The notes below the pieces were generated by a model. It saw only the letters and a list, made by a program, of their open reading frames with translations, did no database searches and had not been told where the DNA came from. From contig JALHMH010000001.1 of assembly GCA_022844165.1 (NCBI GenBank), positions 1-64,000 of the forward strand: 64,000 bases of DNA. The letters run 5' to 3'. The first letter of the stretch is position 1; each line of letters starts with the position of its first letter. Both the position numbers and the translations under genes were made by a program. Below, piece after piece: positions 42,873 through 53,720 of the stretch. This stretch comes from Lysobacterales bacterium (GTDB lineage Bacteria > Pseudomonadota > Gammaproteobacteria > Xanthomonadales > SZUA-5).

Positions 42873-44177
42873 TCACGACAGTTGCGCAGGGATGCCGTGT
42901 TCGCGACCGGGCAACAACAAAGCCTCGATCGCCACAGGCTCGATGGTCGGCGCAATGTCGCGGCGAAAGCGGGCGACCAGCGCGTCTTCGCGCCAGTCGG
43001 CGCGTGTGGCAAGTGCCGCCATAGCGGCGCGGGACTCGCGGCCTTCGCCCACACATTCGAAGGGCTTGTGCGCGCCCCATTCCAGCAGCGCGTCGTAAGC
43101 CGCTGTCAGCGCCGGATCGTCGAGAAAATTGCGGCCGAAGATGGCCAGCAGCGCCGGCTTGGTCATAAACGGCGCCAACGCCAGAAACACGAAGTGGCAC
43201 TTTGGACACTCACCGCACCAGCGCGACTCAGGACGTGGGCCGAGAATCTTGAAGTTGCGATTGCAGCTGGAAAAGTGCGCGTGATACCGATCCAGCGCCG
43301 CGAATCGTTCGGCGACGGCTAACTCGCTCAGCGGACGCAGGTAGGAGTAATACACCAGGTCGCTGGCCACCTCGGCACGCACGATCGCCGCGAACGCACG
43401 TTCGAAAGCCCAGCCTTTGCTCCATTGATGGTTGATTGGCTGTCCATCGCGCGTAAAGTTCTCCACACTTGCCGACGACTCGTTGGAAAATGCGATGCCA
43501 TCGTAGCCGTACAGCAGAGCCGCACACACGAGGACCGCGGAGTTGATGGCAGTGACCGGAATATGGCCGTTGTATGCGCCTTGTCGATTCAGTTCAAAAA
43601 GCTGCGGAGCGATATGTCGCTCGATATTGAGCACCGGCGCTCCAGAGATTCGCGCACACGCGGCAATCAAATCGGATTTGCCGACGTAAGTCGCGGCGAC
43701 CGGTTCGCCGCGTGTGCGCAATTCCTCCAGCGTGACAATGGAGTCTTTGCCGCCACCGATTGGTACCAACGTGCGTTTGCTCAAACCCAGCATCGCTGCC
43801 GGGGCGCGGCTCTCGCCGCCAGCGAAGCTGATGTAACCGCGCAGATCGATGCCATTGGCAACTGCGAATTCGCCGAGACCTTGCACATAAACGTCGGTCA
43901 AAAACTCGGCGCGCCTGTCTGACATCGGTGCGAGTTCAATGCGCGGCGGCAATAGAGCCTTGTAATAACTGACACCAGCGATGGCGTGCAGCAAACTGAT
44001 CGCCGATTGCACTGCTTCGCGGCGGGCGGCGGGTATCGCAGGTGTGCCCGGAAACAAGATGCGTTCGATGAGCGGTTCGCTATCGTCGAATTGATAGGGC
44101 AGTGTCAGCACGCCGTCAGCATACGTCGGCGCTAAAAAACGCAGCACTCTGGCCTTGGCAACAATCTCAGAGCGCAT
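42873..44177 (-). CDS. murL: UDP-MurNAc-L-Ala-L-Glu epimerase (MurL)
   Basis: This 434-residue protein matches the MurL family. It has the PP-loop ATP motif (RTLVPIGGGKDSIVTLEELR), a domain with FAGGESRAPAAML and AFSNESSASVEN, and a cysteine cluster CNRNF ... RWCGECPKCHFVFL that probably binds zinc. MurL, described from Xanthomonas, inverts the L-glutamate of UDP-MurNAc-L-Ala-L-Glu to D-Glu, replacing the glutamate racemase MurI route. The 5' end overlaps the lysine-pathway fusion gene by 11 bases, so the two are co-transcribed. The partner ligase MurD2, normally adjacent, is not in this window. Confidence 0.78.
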   Translation of the reverse strand: MRSEIVAKARVLRFLAPTYADGVLTLPYQFDDSEPLIERILFPGTPAIPAARREAVQSAISLLHAIAGVSYYKALLPPRIELAPMSDRRAEFLTDVYVQGLGEFAVANGIDLRGYISFAGGESRAPAAMLGLSKRTLVPIGGGKDSIVTLEELRTRGEPVAATYVGKSDLIAACARISGAPVLNIERHIAPQLFELNRQGAYNGHIPVTAINSAVLVCAALLYGYDGIAFSNESSASVENFTRDGQPINHQWSKGWAFERAFAAIVRAEVASDLVYYSYLRPLSELAVAERFAALDRYHAHFSSCNRNFKILGPRPESRWCGECPKCHFVFLALAPFMTKPALLAIFGRNFLDDPALTAAYDALLEWGAHKPFECVGEGRESRAAMAALATRADWREDALVARFRRDIAPTIEPVAIEALLLPGREHGIPAQLS

Positions 44178-46725
44178 CGCTGAAAATCTCCCTGGCAGGC
44201 TCGCGCTGGTTGTAACGCGAAGACATCACAGCGCCATAGGCACCCGCATTGGCAATGAGCAGTACGTCGCCTTCGATCGGATTGGCGATCCAGCGATCGC
44301 TGCCCAACACATCGCTGGATTCGCAAATCGGTCCAACAATATCGCAGAGCGTTGCAGCCGGTTGATCGGCGCGGCTTAGATTGCTGATCGCGTGCCAGGC
44401 ATCATAGAGGGCAGGCCTGAGTAAATGGTGCATCCCGGTATCGACGCCGACCTGAAGGATGTCGCCCTTGCGGCGAACCTGAGTGACCCGCGTTAGCAAG
44501 ACGCCCGCTTCGGCGACCAGGTAACGACCGGGTTCGATCCATACCTCGAACGGCTGAAACAACGTGCGCACATGCGCTAACGTCGATCGCAGTCGGTCGA
44601 TATCGAGTTCGTCGTCGTCGCTGGCGTATGGCACGCCCAATCCGCCACCGATATCGAGCACGCGTACGGCCGGAAAGTGATCTGCCAGTGACGCGAGCCC
44701 GGCGTAAACATCGCGCCAGTGATTGGGATCGATTTCGCCGCTGCCCAGATGCGCATGCAAACCAACCACAGTTGCGCCCGCCGCGTCTGCAGCCGCTCGC
44801 GCCGCGACAGCTTCGCCGATCAGCAGGCCGAACTTGCTGCGCCCGCCGCCGGTCTTGACCTTGTCATGGTGACCCACGCCACGGCCAAGATCGAAACGCA
44901 AGAGCAGCGAGCGCCCGGCGAACAGTTCGGGCCATTGTTGCAACGGATACAAACTGTCGATCGTGACATTCACGCCGCGAGCCAAAGCCGCCTCATACTC
45001 GGCGCGTGGGGCAAAATTGGGCGTGAACAAAATGCGCTCCGGCTCCAGCTTCGGTAGCGTCGTGCATACATGATCGAGTTCCGCCAGAGAAACGCATTCC
45101 ATGCCAATTCCGCCAGCGGCGATGCGCCTCAGAATGTCGGGATGTGCGTTGGCTTTAAGCGCATAGAAGCAGCGATCGGCACCGATCGACTTGACGCGCT
45201 CTATCGCTGCGCCCAACTGTGAGCTGGCATAGACATAGGTGGGTGCCGATCCTGCAAGTTCGAGCAGCATTTCTCCAGACGATTGCCACCAGGCATTGCG
45301 TGGCGAGGGCTGGTTGCCAAGTAGCGTGTTCCACGCTGGACCGAACACGCTGTCGCCGGGCGCGCCAATTAATCCTGCCTTCACCAGTTGACAATGCAAT
45401 CGCTCGACGATGCCCTCCGCATCGCTGGCATCGATCACGAACGTCAGATTCAAGTTGTTCGACGATTGCGAAATCAAATGGACGCGTCGCTCGCCGATCT
45501 CGGCGAGCACATCGCTGAGTCGGTGCATCATCGCGCGCATGCCGCGGCCGACCAGCGTTATCGCCACGCAGGGGGCGATGACTTTCACCCGGCAAACCTG
45601 CGCCAGGTCTTCACATAGTGCGGTCAACGCTCGCTGGTCGAGCAGGTTCTCGCTCGGATCAAGCGATACCGTCACGTTGGTCTCCGCCGAGCCGATCAGG
45701 TCCACCGAAAGGCCATGGCGTTTGAAGCGTTCGAAGACGTCTGCCAAAAATCCCACCTGCTGCCACATGCCGATGCTCTCCATCGACACCAGCGTGATGC
45801 CCGTGCGCATCGAAACCGCTTTGACACTCAAGCGTTGCGTGGCTGCTTCCGGGCCAATCACAGTGCCGGCCAATTCGGGGCGCTCAGTGTCCTTGATGAG
45901 CAGCGGCACGCGGGCTTCGCGCACCGGGTTGATTGCGCGTGGATGCAGCACTTTTGCGCCGGTGGTTGCGATCTCTTGCGCCTCGTCATAATCCAGCTCG
46001 CGTAACAACCGTGCGTTTGGCACGAGTTTCGGATTGGCACTGAACATGCCCGGTACATCGGTCCAGATTTCCACGCGTGCAGCGCCCAGCAGAGCGCCGA
46101 AATAGCTCGCCGAAGTGTCCGAGCCGCCGCGGCCAAGCAGCACGGTCTGGCCCAATATGTTGCGGGCAATGAAGCCTTGCGTGATCGAGAGCGGTGTTTC
46201 GTGACTCCAGCGCCGCGCAATCGATGCATTGAGCTCGGGCGAACACTGCGCGCTAAGCGAGCGTGCCCAGGCGGTATCGTGTTCCGCATCGATACTGCAC
46301 AGGTAGTGGCGGGCGTCTCGCCAGGTCGTCTTGAGTCCGGCGCGATTGAGGAAAGCAGCGCCCAACGTACTGCTCAGCAGCTCGCCGCACGCCAGCAGTG
46401 CCGCCTGTTGCGCTGGCTCCGGATGCGCGATCAATGCCGTTCTCGCAACCTCGAATTCGGCCCAGATGGCGTCCAGGCAGTTGACCGGCACGGCCAGTTC
46501 ATCGGCCATACGCCGATGTCGATCGATGATCGCTCCGACCATCGTTTGATCGCCTGGTGCTTCGGCCAGTGCTTTAAGGCGATCGGTCATTCCCGATAGT
46601 GCCGACACCACGATCAACACCGGTCCCTGCCGCAGGCGATCCTCGGCAATGGTGGCGATGTTCGCCCAGCGGTTTTGCGTTGAGACGCTGGTACCGCCGA
46701 ATTTTAGAACTGTAATGGCAGACAT
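44167..46725 (-). CDS. Bifunctional aspartate kinase/diaminopimelate decarboxylase
   Basis: This 852-residue fusion carries aspartokinase first (VLKFGGTSVSTQNRW, GRGGSDTSASYFGALL, TDVPGMFSANPKLVP), followed by ACT regulatory segments. Diaminopimelate decarboxylase occupies the C-terminal half: PLP lysine in FYALKANAHPDIL, HLGSGEIDPNHW, EPGRYLVAEAGVLL and CESSDVLG. It performs the first and last steps of lysine synthesis from aspartate. This fusion is characteristic of the Xanthomonadales and gives the best taxonomic clue in the window. The start at 46725 is set by MSAITVLKFGG; the frame is open further but is not homologous. Confidence 0.95.
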   Translation of the reverse strand: MSAITVLKFGGTSVSTQNRWANIATIAEDRLRQGPVLIVVSALSGMTDRLKALAEAPGDQTMVGAIIDRHRRMADELAVPVNCLDAIWAEFEVARTALIAHPEPAQQAALLACGELLSSTLGAAFLNRAGLKTTWRDARHYLCSIDAEHDTAWARSLSAQCSPELNASIARRWSHETPLSITQGFIARNILGQTVLLGRGGSDTSASYFGALLGAARVEIWTDVPGMFSANPKLVPNARLLRELDYDEAQEIATTGAKVLHPRAINPVREARVPLLIKDTERPELAGTVIGPEAATQRLSVKAVSMRTGITLVSMESIGMWQQVGFLADVFERFKRHGLSVDLIGSAETNVTVSLDPSENLLDQRALTALCEDLAQVCRVKVIAPCVAITLVGRGMRAMMHRLSDVLAEIGERRVHLISQSSNNLNLTFVIDASDAEGIVERLHCQLVKAGLIGAPGDSVFGPAWNTLLGNQPSPRNAWWQSSGEMLLELAGSAPTYVYASSQLGAAIERVKSIGADRCFYALKANAHPDILRRIAAGGIGMECVSLAELDHVCTTLPKLEPERILFTPNFAPRAEYEAALARGVNVTIDSLYPLQQWPELFAGRSLLLRFDLGRGVGHHDKVKTGGGRSKFGLLIGEAVAARAAADAAGATVVGLHAHLGSGEIDPNHWRDVYAGLASLADHFPAVRVLDIGGGLGVPYASDDDELDIDRLRSTLAHVRTLFQPFEVWIEPGRYLVAEAGVLLTRVTQVRRKGDILQVGVDTGMHHLLRPALYDAWHAISNLSRADQPAATLCDIVGPICESSDVLGSDRWIANPIEGDVLLIANAGAYGAVMSSRYNQREPAREIFSDAL

Positions 46726-46933
46726 CCAGGCGACCAGGGTTGTATTGTTGCGACGCAATATAGTCCGATCGATATGCGTCGCGGCGCAACAAATTTCGTC
46801 GGTGTGACGTTGTTTTGGACGTTCAGCGATCATTGACAAGGCGCGGCTTTCACACTTAGTCTCCGCACCACGTCTGCTTCTAACGCAGACGAAGACGTCA
46901 GCCCCATTTGCTCGAACCAGGGATTTCATAAAA

Positions 46934-47617
46934 ATGAATGCGCGCCCATTGATTGTCGCTGCTGCCGTTGCCGCAGCGCTTGCTTCGCCCTTCGTACTCG
47001 CTCAAAAGCCAACCGATTCCGGTCCGCAGTTCTCGTCCAGCGCGCCGCGCGGCGGCGACAATCCGGACGGCACGCCGACCTTGACGGTCAATGTGCCCGT
47101 CGGTGGCGCACAATCCATTAACGCCTGCGATTTTGCTGCTGTGACTGCCGGCAACTTCACGATTCCGATTAACCTTGGTGCCAACGCGGTCATCACCGGC
47201 TTGGGCGGCACGGGTACCATTAACGCGCCGGCGCCGAGCTTTTTGTCTGAGGCCGCCGTGCAGGTCCGTGGCGCGGTGGTTGCCGAAGTGATTCGGTTCC
47301 GTCCGCTCTCGACCAACGCCGCGCCCGGCGTCGCACCTTACAACGTGCCGGTGATCGATTTGTCCGGCGCTACGCTGCCGAACATCACCGGTGGACCTTC
47401 AGGCAACTTTATCCTCGAGTTCTGCGAGACGTTCGATGACGGCCCGGGCGCAGATGCCACCTGGGTTGCGCCGAGCTTCATCAGCCTGGCTTGCTTCAGC
47501 TGCTTCGATCCGTTTGCAGCTCGCATCTCGGTGCCGTCGACCAGCACCTGGAGCTTGATCGCTCTGCTGCTCGCTCTCGGCGTTGCCGGTGGTGTGGCGG
47601 TTCGTCGCTTCTCGTAA
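46934..47617 (+). CDS. IPTL-CTERM-type exported protein
   Basis: This 227-residue protein has a signal peptide (AAAVAAALASPFVLA) and a beta-rich middle with cysteines (FILEFCETFDDG, LACFSCFD). The C-terminal tripartite signal is VPSTSTW, a hydrophobic helix and a terminal VRRFS. This matches the IPTL-CTERM pattern, a sorting tail processed by exosortase-like enzymes in xanthomonads and relatives. The mature protein is probably delivered to the surface; its fold is not recognised. A bidirectional terminator follows. Exosortase genes are not in the window. Confidence 0.8.
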   Translation: MNARPLIVAAAVAAALASPFVLAQKPTDSGPQFSSSAPRGGDNPDGTPTLTVNVPVGGAQSINACDFAAVTAGNFTIPINLGANAVITGLGGTGTINAPAPSFLSEAAVQVRGAVVAEVIRFRPLSTNAAPGVAPYNVPVIDLSGATLPNITGGPSGNFILEFCETFDDGPGADATWVAPSFISLACFSCFDPFAARISVPSTSTWSLIALLLALGVAGGVAVRRFS

Positions 47618-47650
47618 GATCTGTCGTCCGCGCTTCGGCGCGGTGGCTGC

Positions 47651-47679
47651 AAAAATGCCCGCTCAATGCGGGCATTTTT
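47651..47679. terminator. Intrinsic terminator after the IPTL-CTERM gene
   Basis: A perfect 12-bp inverted repeat (47651-47662 with 47668-47679) has A-runs on one flank and T-runs on the other, so it can act in both directions. It lies 33 bases after the stop and 23 bases before the next ATG. Confidence 0.9.
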
Positions 47680-47701
47680 GTCTGCGCAGTTTGGAGTGTT
47701 T

Positions 47702-48571
47702 ATGGCCTTGCGACCCTTCGTTCAAATCGACGTGTTCACACGCGAACCGATGCGTGGCAACGCGTTGGCAGTGATTTTGGATGGTCGGGGATTGTCGACG
47801 ACCGCCATGCAGTTGTTCGCGCAATGGACCAACCTGTCGGAAACGACCTTCGTTGTTGAGCCCACGTCGCCAAACGCAAGTTATGCACTGCGAATCTTCA
47901 CGCCGAAATCCGAACTGCCGTTTGCCGGGCATCCGAGTGTCGGTACCGCCTGGGCTCTGTTGGACGCCGGTATCATCCAGGGCAATCACCATATCCAGGA
48001 GTGTGCCGCAGGTCTGCTGACGGTGAGCGTCGTCGAAGACCGTGGTGTGCGCCGGGTATCTGTGCAATCGCCGCAAGCGCAGCGACATGCGTTGAGTCCG
48101 GCGATCGTCGAGGCTCTGCCGCGCGCGCTTGGATCGCCCGTGAGCGGCGAGCGACCGATTCGCTCGGATGTGGGTGCACGCTGGCTGCTGGTCGAAATGC
48201 CGAATCGCGCCACCGTCCGCGCCGTTGTACCGGATCGTCCAGCACTGATCGCCGTGAGCGAACAGGCCGGCGTCGTCGGCATCGCGGTGTTTTCGTTCGA
48301 ACCCGGGTTGCCCATCCCGCTCGAACTGCGGGCATTCGCGCCGATCGATGGGATCGACGAGGATCCGGTGACCGGTAGCGCCCAGGCCGCTGTCGCCGAC
48401 TGGTTGCTTGCGCAGGGGCGGCTGGATGCGCTCCATGGCCGATATCTGGCGAGCCAGGGTCATGCGCTTGGCCGCGATGGTCGCGTTCATGTGTTTGTGG
48501 ATTCGGATCGCCGCGTACATATCGGTGGCGAATGTGTCGCGCTCATCCGAGGCGCGGTCGCTATTGACTGA
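47702..48571 (+). CDS. PhzF-family isomerase/epimerase-like protein
   Basis: This 289-residue protein begins [26 protein letters not shown] and has the PhzF double hot-dog-like layout with NLSETTFV (catalytic Glu, E47), [10 protein letters not shown] and [15 protein letters not shown]. PhzF itself isomerises a phenazine precursor; most homologues have unknown substrates and here no phenazine genes are adjacent. The start is chosen from the family N-terminus and the GGAG about 7 bases upstream. It stands behind the terminator as a separate unit. Confidence 0.88.
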   Translation: MALRPFVQIDVFTREPMRGNALAVILDGRGLSTTAMQLFAQWTNLSETTFVVEPTSPNASYALRIFTPKSELPFAGHPSVGTAWALLDAGIIQGNHHIQECAAGLLTVSVVEDRGVRRVSVQSPQAQRHALSPAIVEALPRALGSPVSGERPIRSDVGARWLLVEMPNRATVRAVVPDRPALIAVSEQAGVVGIAVFSFEPGLPIPLELRAFAPIDGIDEDPVTGSAQAAVADWLLAQGRLDALHGRYLASQGHALGRDGRVHVFVDSDRRVHIGGECVALIRGAVAID

Positions 48572-48645
48572 ACGCAACCTCGAGATCAGGAACACCTGCC
48601 GGTACCCACGGTCTATCTTACGATTACCGCACAAGAGAGCATCCC

Positions 48646-49326
48646 ATGTTTCGTTTGGTCCTTGTTTGTTCGCTGTTGTTCGCCATCGCTGGGTGTAGCG
48701 AAGAGACGCCGCCCGAACCGCAGGTGCTGCCGCCTGCTTTGCCGGGTGTGAAGCAGACAGTAACAGCTTCCGTCGCGATGTCGCCCTATCAGACTGCGCT
48801 TGCGTCTCTGCGCAATGCCCGTTCGTATGCATATTCGGCTGACATCACCAGTCCCGAGGGGCAGACCACAATGAACGGTGCTCAGCAGGACGGTCGTCAT
48901 CTGATCGTCGTGCAATCGTCTCCAGCAAACACCAGCGATGGTCGATGGTTGCTGCAAGGTGGCCGATCGCACCGCGAAGTCAACGGCCGATTCGAATCGC
49001 AACCGACCAGTGTTCGCGGATACGATGCAGTCGTGAACGCGCTCACCGCTCTGCCCGCAAATGATGATAGTGCGCTGCCGGACGCTGGCTCTGACGCTTG
49101 TCAGTTGCGTCGATTCGATCTCCAGCAACTGCGTTCGCTGTCCGACCGATACACCGCTTTTGAGGTTTGCATCACAGACCAGCCGCCAATGGTCACCGAA
49201 TTGCGCGCAACCGAGGTGGATGGTCGGCGCGTCGAGTTGCGCCTGAAGGACTACGGCGTTGCCGTCACGATCCCGGATGCCGGCGTCAAGGAGTGGTGGC
49301 AGGAGTATCCTCAGACCAGGCCGTGA
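48646..49326 (+). CDS. Lipoprotein of unknown function
   Basis: This 226-residue protein has a lipobox FAIAGC (C17), a Pro-rich stretch (PPEPQVLPPALPG), then a beta-rich part with YAYSADITSPEGQTTMNGAQ and a C-terminal EVDGRRVELRLKDYGVAV. The pattern of a small envelope lipoprotein with a domain similar to outer-membrane lipoprotein sorting folds is suggestive but not firm. It sits between the PhzF-like gene (74 bases upstream) and serS and is probably monocistronic. Confidence 0.75.
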   Translation: MFRLVLVCSLLFAIAGCSEETPPEPQVLPPALPGVKQTVTASVAMSPYQTALASLRNARSYAYSADITSPEGQTTMNGAQQDGRHLIVVQSSPANTSDGRWLLQGGRSHREVNGRFESQPTSVRGYDAVVNALTALPANDDSALPDAGSDACQLRRFDLQQLRSLSDRYTAFEVCITDQPPMVTELRATEVDGRRVELRLKDYGVAVTIPDAGVKEWWQEYPQTRP

Positions 49327-49420
49327 TTGCGGTTTGCGGCCAACGTCCCAATCGTCGATTGTGGGTGTGTCCGTAGCCCTCGACGTCAACGCGGTATTGC
49401 CCGCATGCTTGGAAGTTTGA

Positions 49421-50911
<1,491 letters not shown>

Positions 50912-50915
50912 ACGA

Positions 50916-51332
50916 TCACTGTGGCGCGCCAACTTTCTCTTCGCGGCGCGCCACTTTGACGGCCTTGTAGTCCACCGGTCGAATCTGTTCGATGTAGCAC
51001 GATTGCTCTTCGAACTGGACGCGATCAAAACGGCGGCTGATGATGTTGTTGCTCTCCGTGATGCGAATGGCGGTTTGGAACTCGAGGCCATGGCAAGGCG
51101 CCCGCAGCGTCAAAAGAAAGGCGCGATTGACCGTCGTCCAAATGACCAGGTGGCTGGGCGATAGCGATTGCCAGCGATCGACTCCGGTGAGCGTGCGCAC
51201 GCGTTCGACCGGCTCGCCGGCAAATTGCTCGAAACGGGCGAGTTCGGCATCCTGTCGCGCCCGAAATTCTTCGCCAACGCTGGCGCAACCGCCAACGCCG
51301 ATCGTCACCACTGCAAGCCAAATCGATTTCAT
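50916..51332 (-). CDS. DUF6491-type lipoprotein
   Basis: This 138-residue lipoprotein (lipobox GVGGC, C16) has the DUF6491 pattern: VDRWQSLSPSHLVIWTTVNRAFLLTLRAPCHGLEFQTAIRIT, RFDRVQF and CYIEQIRPVD. Two cysteines likely pair. The family is frequent in xanthomonads and of unknown function. It converges with serS with only 4 bases between stops. A 10-bp inverted repeat at 50921-50954 in its 3' end could stop serS transcription. Confidence 0.85.
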   Translation of the reverse strand: MKSIWLAVVTIGVGGCASVGEEFRARQDAELARFEQFAGEPVERVRTLTGVDRWQSLSPSHLVIWTTVNRAFLLTLRAPCHGLEFQTAIRITESNNIISRRFDRVQFEEQSCYIEQIRPVDYKAVKVARREEKVGAPQ

Positions 51333-51396
51333 GACGGAACTCCAAAACACGTTGGTCCATTGTGCAGAGCACCACCTAAAGTTGCGCTAAGTGCCG

Positions 51397-52968
51397 ATGA
51401 ACTTCCGTCCATACATGGCGCTGATCCTGTGCTGGCTTTTATTGGGCGCTTTCTTGCGCGTTCAACAGTTGCCCGGCCAGTGGCTTGCCGACGATGAGTG
51501 GCATGCGATTCACGTTTTGCAGGCGACGCAGGGCTACGGCGCGCTCTTGGGTTACGTGGGCGTAGCCGACGTATCGACGCCGTTGGTGCTCTACTTTCGA
51601 CTCTGGGCAGAGGGCGCTGGATTAGATGAGGTGCGAATGCGCCTGCCATCGGTTCTCTCCGGTCTGTTCCTGCTCGTGATGGCCGCGCCTGCCGCCTGGC
51701 GTCGCTATGGCGCGACGACCGCCTGCATCTTCACTGGCCTCCTGGCGCTCAGTCCGATGCTGATCTACTACAGCCGCAGTTCGCGGCCGTATGCGATTGC
51801 GCTGTTGTTGGCCTGGGTCGCGCTGGCGGCGGCCATCCGATGGCGCGCCGCGCCGCACGCGCTGAGCGCCTTGACCTATTTGTCGTGCGCAACCATTGCC
51901 AGCTGGATGCATTCAAGTGTCTTGCCTTTCGTCGGTGCGCCGCTGGTTTGGATCGCCATCGAACAGTGGCGTTCGCGATCGCCTGCCGCTGGCGGAACGC
52001 TGCTGTTGGGTCTGTTGACACTGGTACCTGTTGCCGCCCTGACGCTGTGGCCGATGTGGCGCAACCGCAGCGTGTTGGCGGAGCGAATGGGCGGCGATCT
52101 GCCGACGATCGAAACGCTCGCCGGCGTTGCGCACATGTGGACCAGCGCGGCGTACGTACCCGTGGTCGCAATCTGGCTGGGACTGGCGGCCATCGGCGCA
52201 TGGCAGCTGATTCGTGCACGCGATGAGTGGCTTTTGTTCGGCGCTGTCGGCCTGGCGGCGACGCTGCTCAGCGTGCTGATGTTGCAGCCATCCTGGGTGC
52301 ATTTTCCGCTGACCGCGGCGCGTTACCACCTGGCTGGATTGCCATTGTTGCTGCTCTGCATCGCTTGCGGCGCTACGTGGCTGAGTTCGCGATGGCGGTT
52401 CGCGGGCATGGCTCTGGCCGCGTTGCCGCTACTTGCGCTTGCAGGCGGCAGCACGCTCGAACTGGTCGAACGTCCGAACCAGTTCTCGCAACACAGCTGG
52501 TATCAGTTCGATGTGCGCCCGTCCAGCCTTATACGTCGGGAGCTTGGTCCGATCCCGCAATCGCCGTTCTGGAAATCGCTGGCAGCCTATCCGCCCAAAT
52601 CTCTGACCCTGGTGGTGGCGGGGCACCAATTCGAGAGCTTTACGGTGAACGATGTGCGCTGGCAACGAATCCACAAGCAACGGGTGCTGGCCGGCCAGCG
52701 CAACGGCCTTTGCGGCAATCCGCCATACTTGGGCGAAGGCAATCGATCACGTGGGGTGCAGCTGCGCAACGCGGTCGATCTTGCGGACGACGGGCAATTG
52801 CGCGCTGCGCGCGCCGATTACATCGTGTTCAACCTGACCATCTGGCAGCAATATCAACAGGAGACTCTGGATTTGCAGCGCTGCATCGACAGTATTGAAA
52901 AACGCTACGGCCCGCCCGTATGGCAGGATGCTGACGTGGTCGCCTTCAAGTTGAGCGGCGAGTCATGA
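51397..52968 (+). CDS. GT39/ArnT-like membrane glycosyltransferase
   Basis: This 523-residue GT-C protein has about ten membrane helices and the first-loop acidic pair in LADDEWHAIHVLQ, plus SPMLIYYSRSSRPYAIALLLAW, which is typical of dolichyl- or undecaprenyl-phosphate sugar transferases. It probably moves a sugar from a lipid carrier to an envelope acceptor in the periplasm. The next gene is a polyprenol-phosphate-type GT2 overlapping by four bases. The pair therefore could make and use a lipid-linked sugar. The ATG at 51397 is chosen; a GTG two codons earlier is possible. Confidence 0.82.
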   Translation: MNFRPYMALILCWLLLGAFLRVQQLPGQWLADDEWHAIHVLQATQGYGALLGYVGVADVSTPLVLYFRLWAEGAGLDEVRMRLPSVLSGLFLLVMAAPAAWRRYGATTACIFTGLLALSPMLIYYSRSSRPYAIALLLAWVALAAAIRWRAAPHALSALTYLSCATIASWMHSSVLPFVGAPLVWIAIEQWRSRSPAAGGTLLLGLLTLVPVAALTLWPMWRNRSVLAERMGGDLPTIETLAGVAHMWTSAAYVPVVAIWLGLAAIGAWQLIRARDEWLLFGAVGLAATLLSVLMLQPSWVHFPLTAARYHLAGLPLLLLCIACGATWLSSRWRFAGMALAALPLLALAGGSTLELVERPNQFSQHSWYQFDVRPSSLIRRELGPIPQSPFWKSLAAYPPKSLTLVVAGHQFESFTVNDVRWQRIHKQRVLAGQRNGLCGNPPYLGEGNRSRGVQLRNAVDLADDGQLRAARADYIVFNLTIWQQYQQETLDLQRCIDSIEKRYGPPVWQDADVVAFKLSGES

Positions 52969-53720
52969 TCCTTGGCCAGAAAGTCGCCGTCGTACTGCCT
53001 GCATATAACGCGGCGCTCACGCTGGAGCGAACGTATCGCGCCCTGCCGCTCGATATCGTCGATCGCGTCATCCTGGTCGACGACGCGAGCCGCGATGACA
53101 CAGCGCGACTCGCCGAGCAGCTGGGATTGCAGACCATTGTGCATCCGCGCAATCGTGGTTACGGCGGCAATCAAAAAACCTGCTACGACGCGGCGCTGAA
53201 GAGTGGTGCCGATATCGTCGTCATGGTACATCCGGACTATCAATACGATCCGCGCCTTGTGCCAGCGATGGTGGGCATGATTGCCTCAGGGGTTTACGAT
53301 GTCGTGCTCGGTTCGCGCATTCTCGGCAAGGGTGCGCTCAGCGGCGGCATGCCGCTTTGGAAGTACATCGCTAATCGAGGCCTGACGCTGATCGAAAATT
53401 TGGCGCTCGGCGCCAAACTCAGCGAATACCACACCGGCTACCGGGCGTATCACCGTCGTGTACTGGAGACGTTGGCGCTGGAGCAAAACTCAGACGATTT
53501 CGTGTTCGACAATGAGTTTCTGGCGCAGGCGATTCTCGGTGGCTTTCGTATGGGCGAAATCTCATGCCCGACACGGTACTTCGAGGAAGCCAGCTCGATT
53601 AATTTTCAGCGCTCTGTGCGCTATGGTTTTGGCGTGCTGCGCGTTTCGCTCGAAGGGTTGCTGCACCGGACCGGGCTGAAAAAGCACCTGCGCTACGAAC
53701 TGCGATCGCCCACCGTCTGA
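52965..53720 (+). CDS. GT2-family glycosyltransferase (polyprenyl-phosphate type)
   Basis: This 251-residue GT-A enzyme has VVLPAYNAALTLERTYRALP, VILVDDASRDDT and MVHPDYQYDPRLVPAMV (the DxD-equivalent segment). The terminal acidic residues in EYHTGYRAYHR and DFVFDNEFLAQA are also present. Such enzymes load a sugar on a polyprenyl phosphate for a later GT-C step. It overlaps the GT39 gene by four bases (ATGA), so coupled production is likely. No transmembrane tail is present. Its 3' end overlaps the facing EamA gene by 28 bases. Confidence 0.88.
   Translation: MILGQKVAVVLPAYNAALTLERTYRALPLDIVDRVILVDDASRDDTARLAEQLGLQTIVHPRNRGYGGNQKTCYDAALKSGADIVVMVHPDYQYDPRLVPAMVGMIASGVYDVVLGSRILGKGALSGGMPLWKYIANRGLTLIENLALGAKLSEYHTGYRAYHRRVLETLALEQNSDDFVFDNEFLAQAILGGFRMGEISCPTRYFEEASSINFQRSVRYGFGVLRVSLEGLLHRTGLKKHLRYELRSPTV

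Noticed and set aside
41600..43054. Open frame of 484 codons on the - strand across the amidohydrolase
   Set aside because: Fully covered by a well-conserved M20 gene on the + strand; the protein text is His/Arg-rich with no family features.
50921..50954. Inverted repeat GTGGCGCGCC/GGCGCGCCAC after serS as a clear terminator
   Set aside because: The stem is perfect, but it lies inside the 3' coding end of the DUF6491 gene with a 14-base loop and no T-run; it is mentioned only in that gene's entry.
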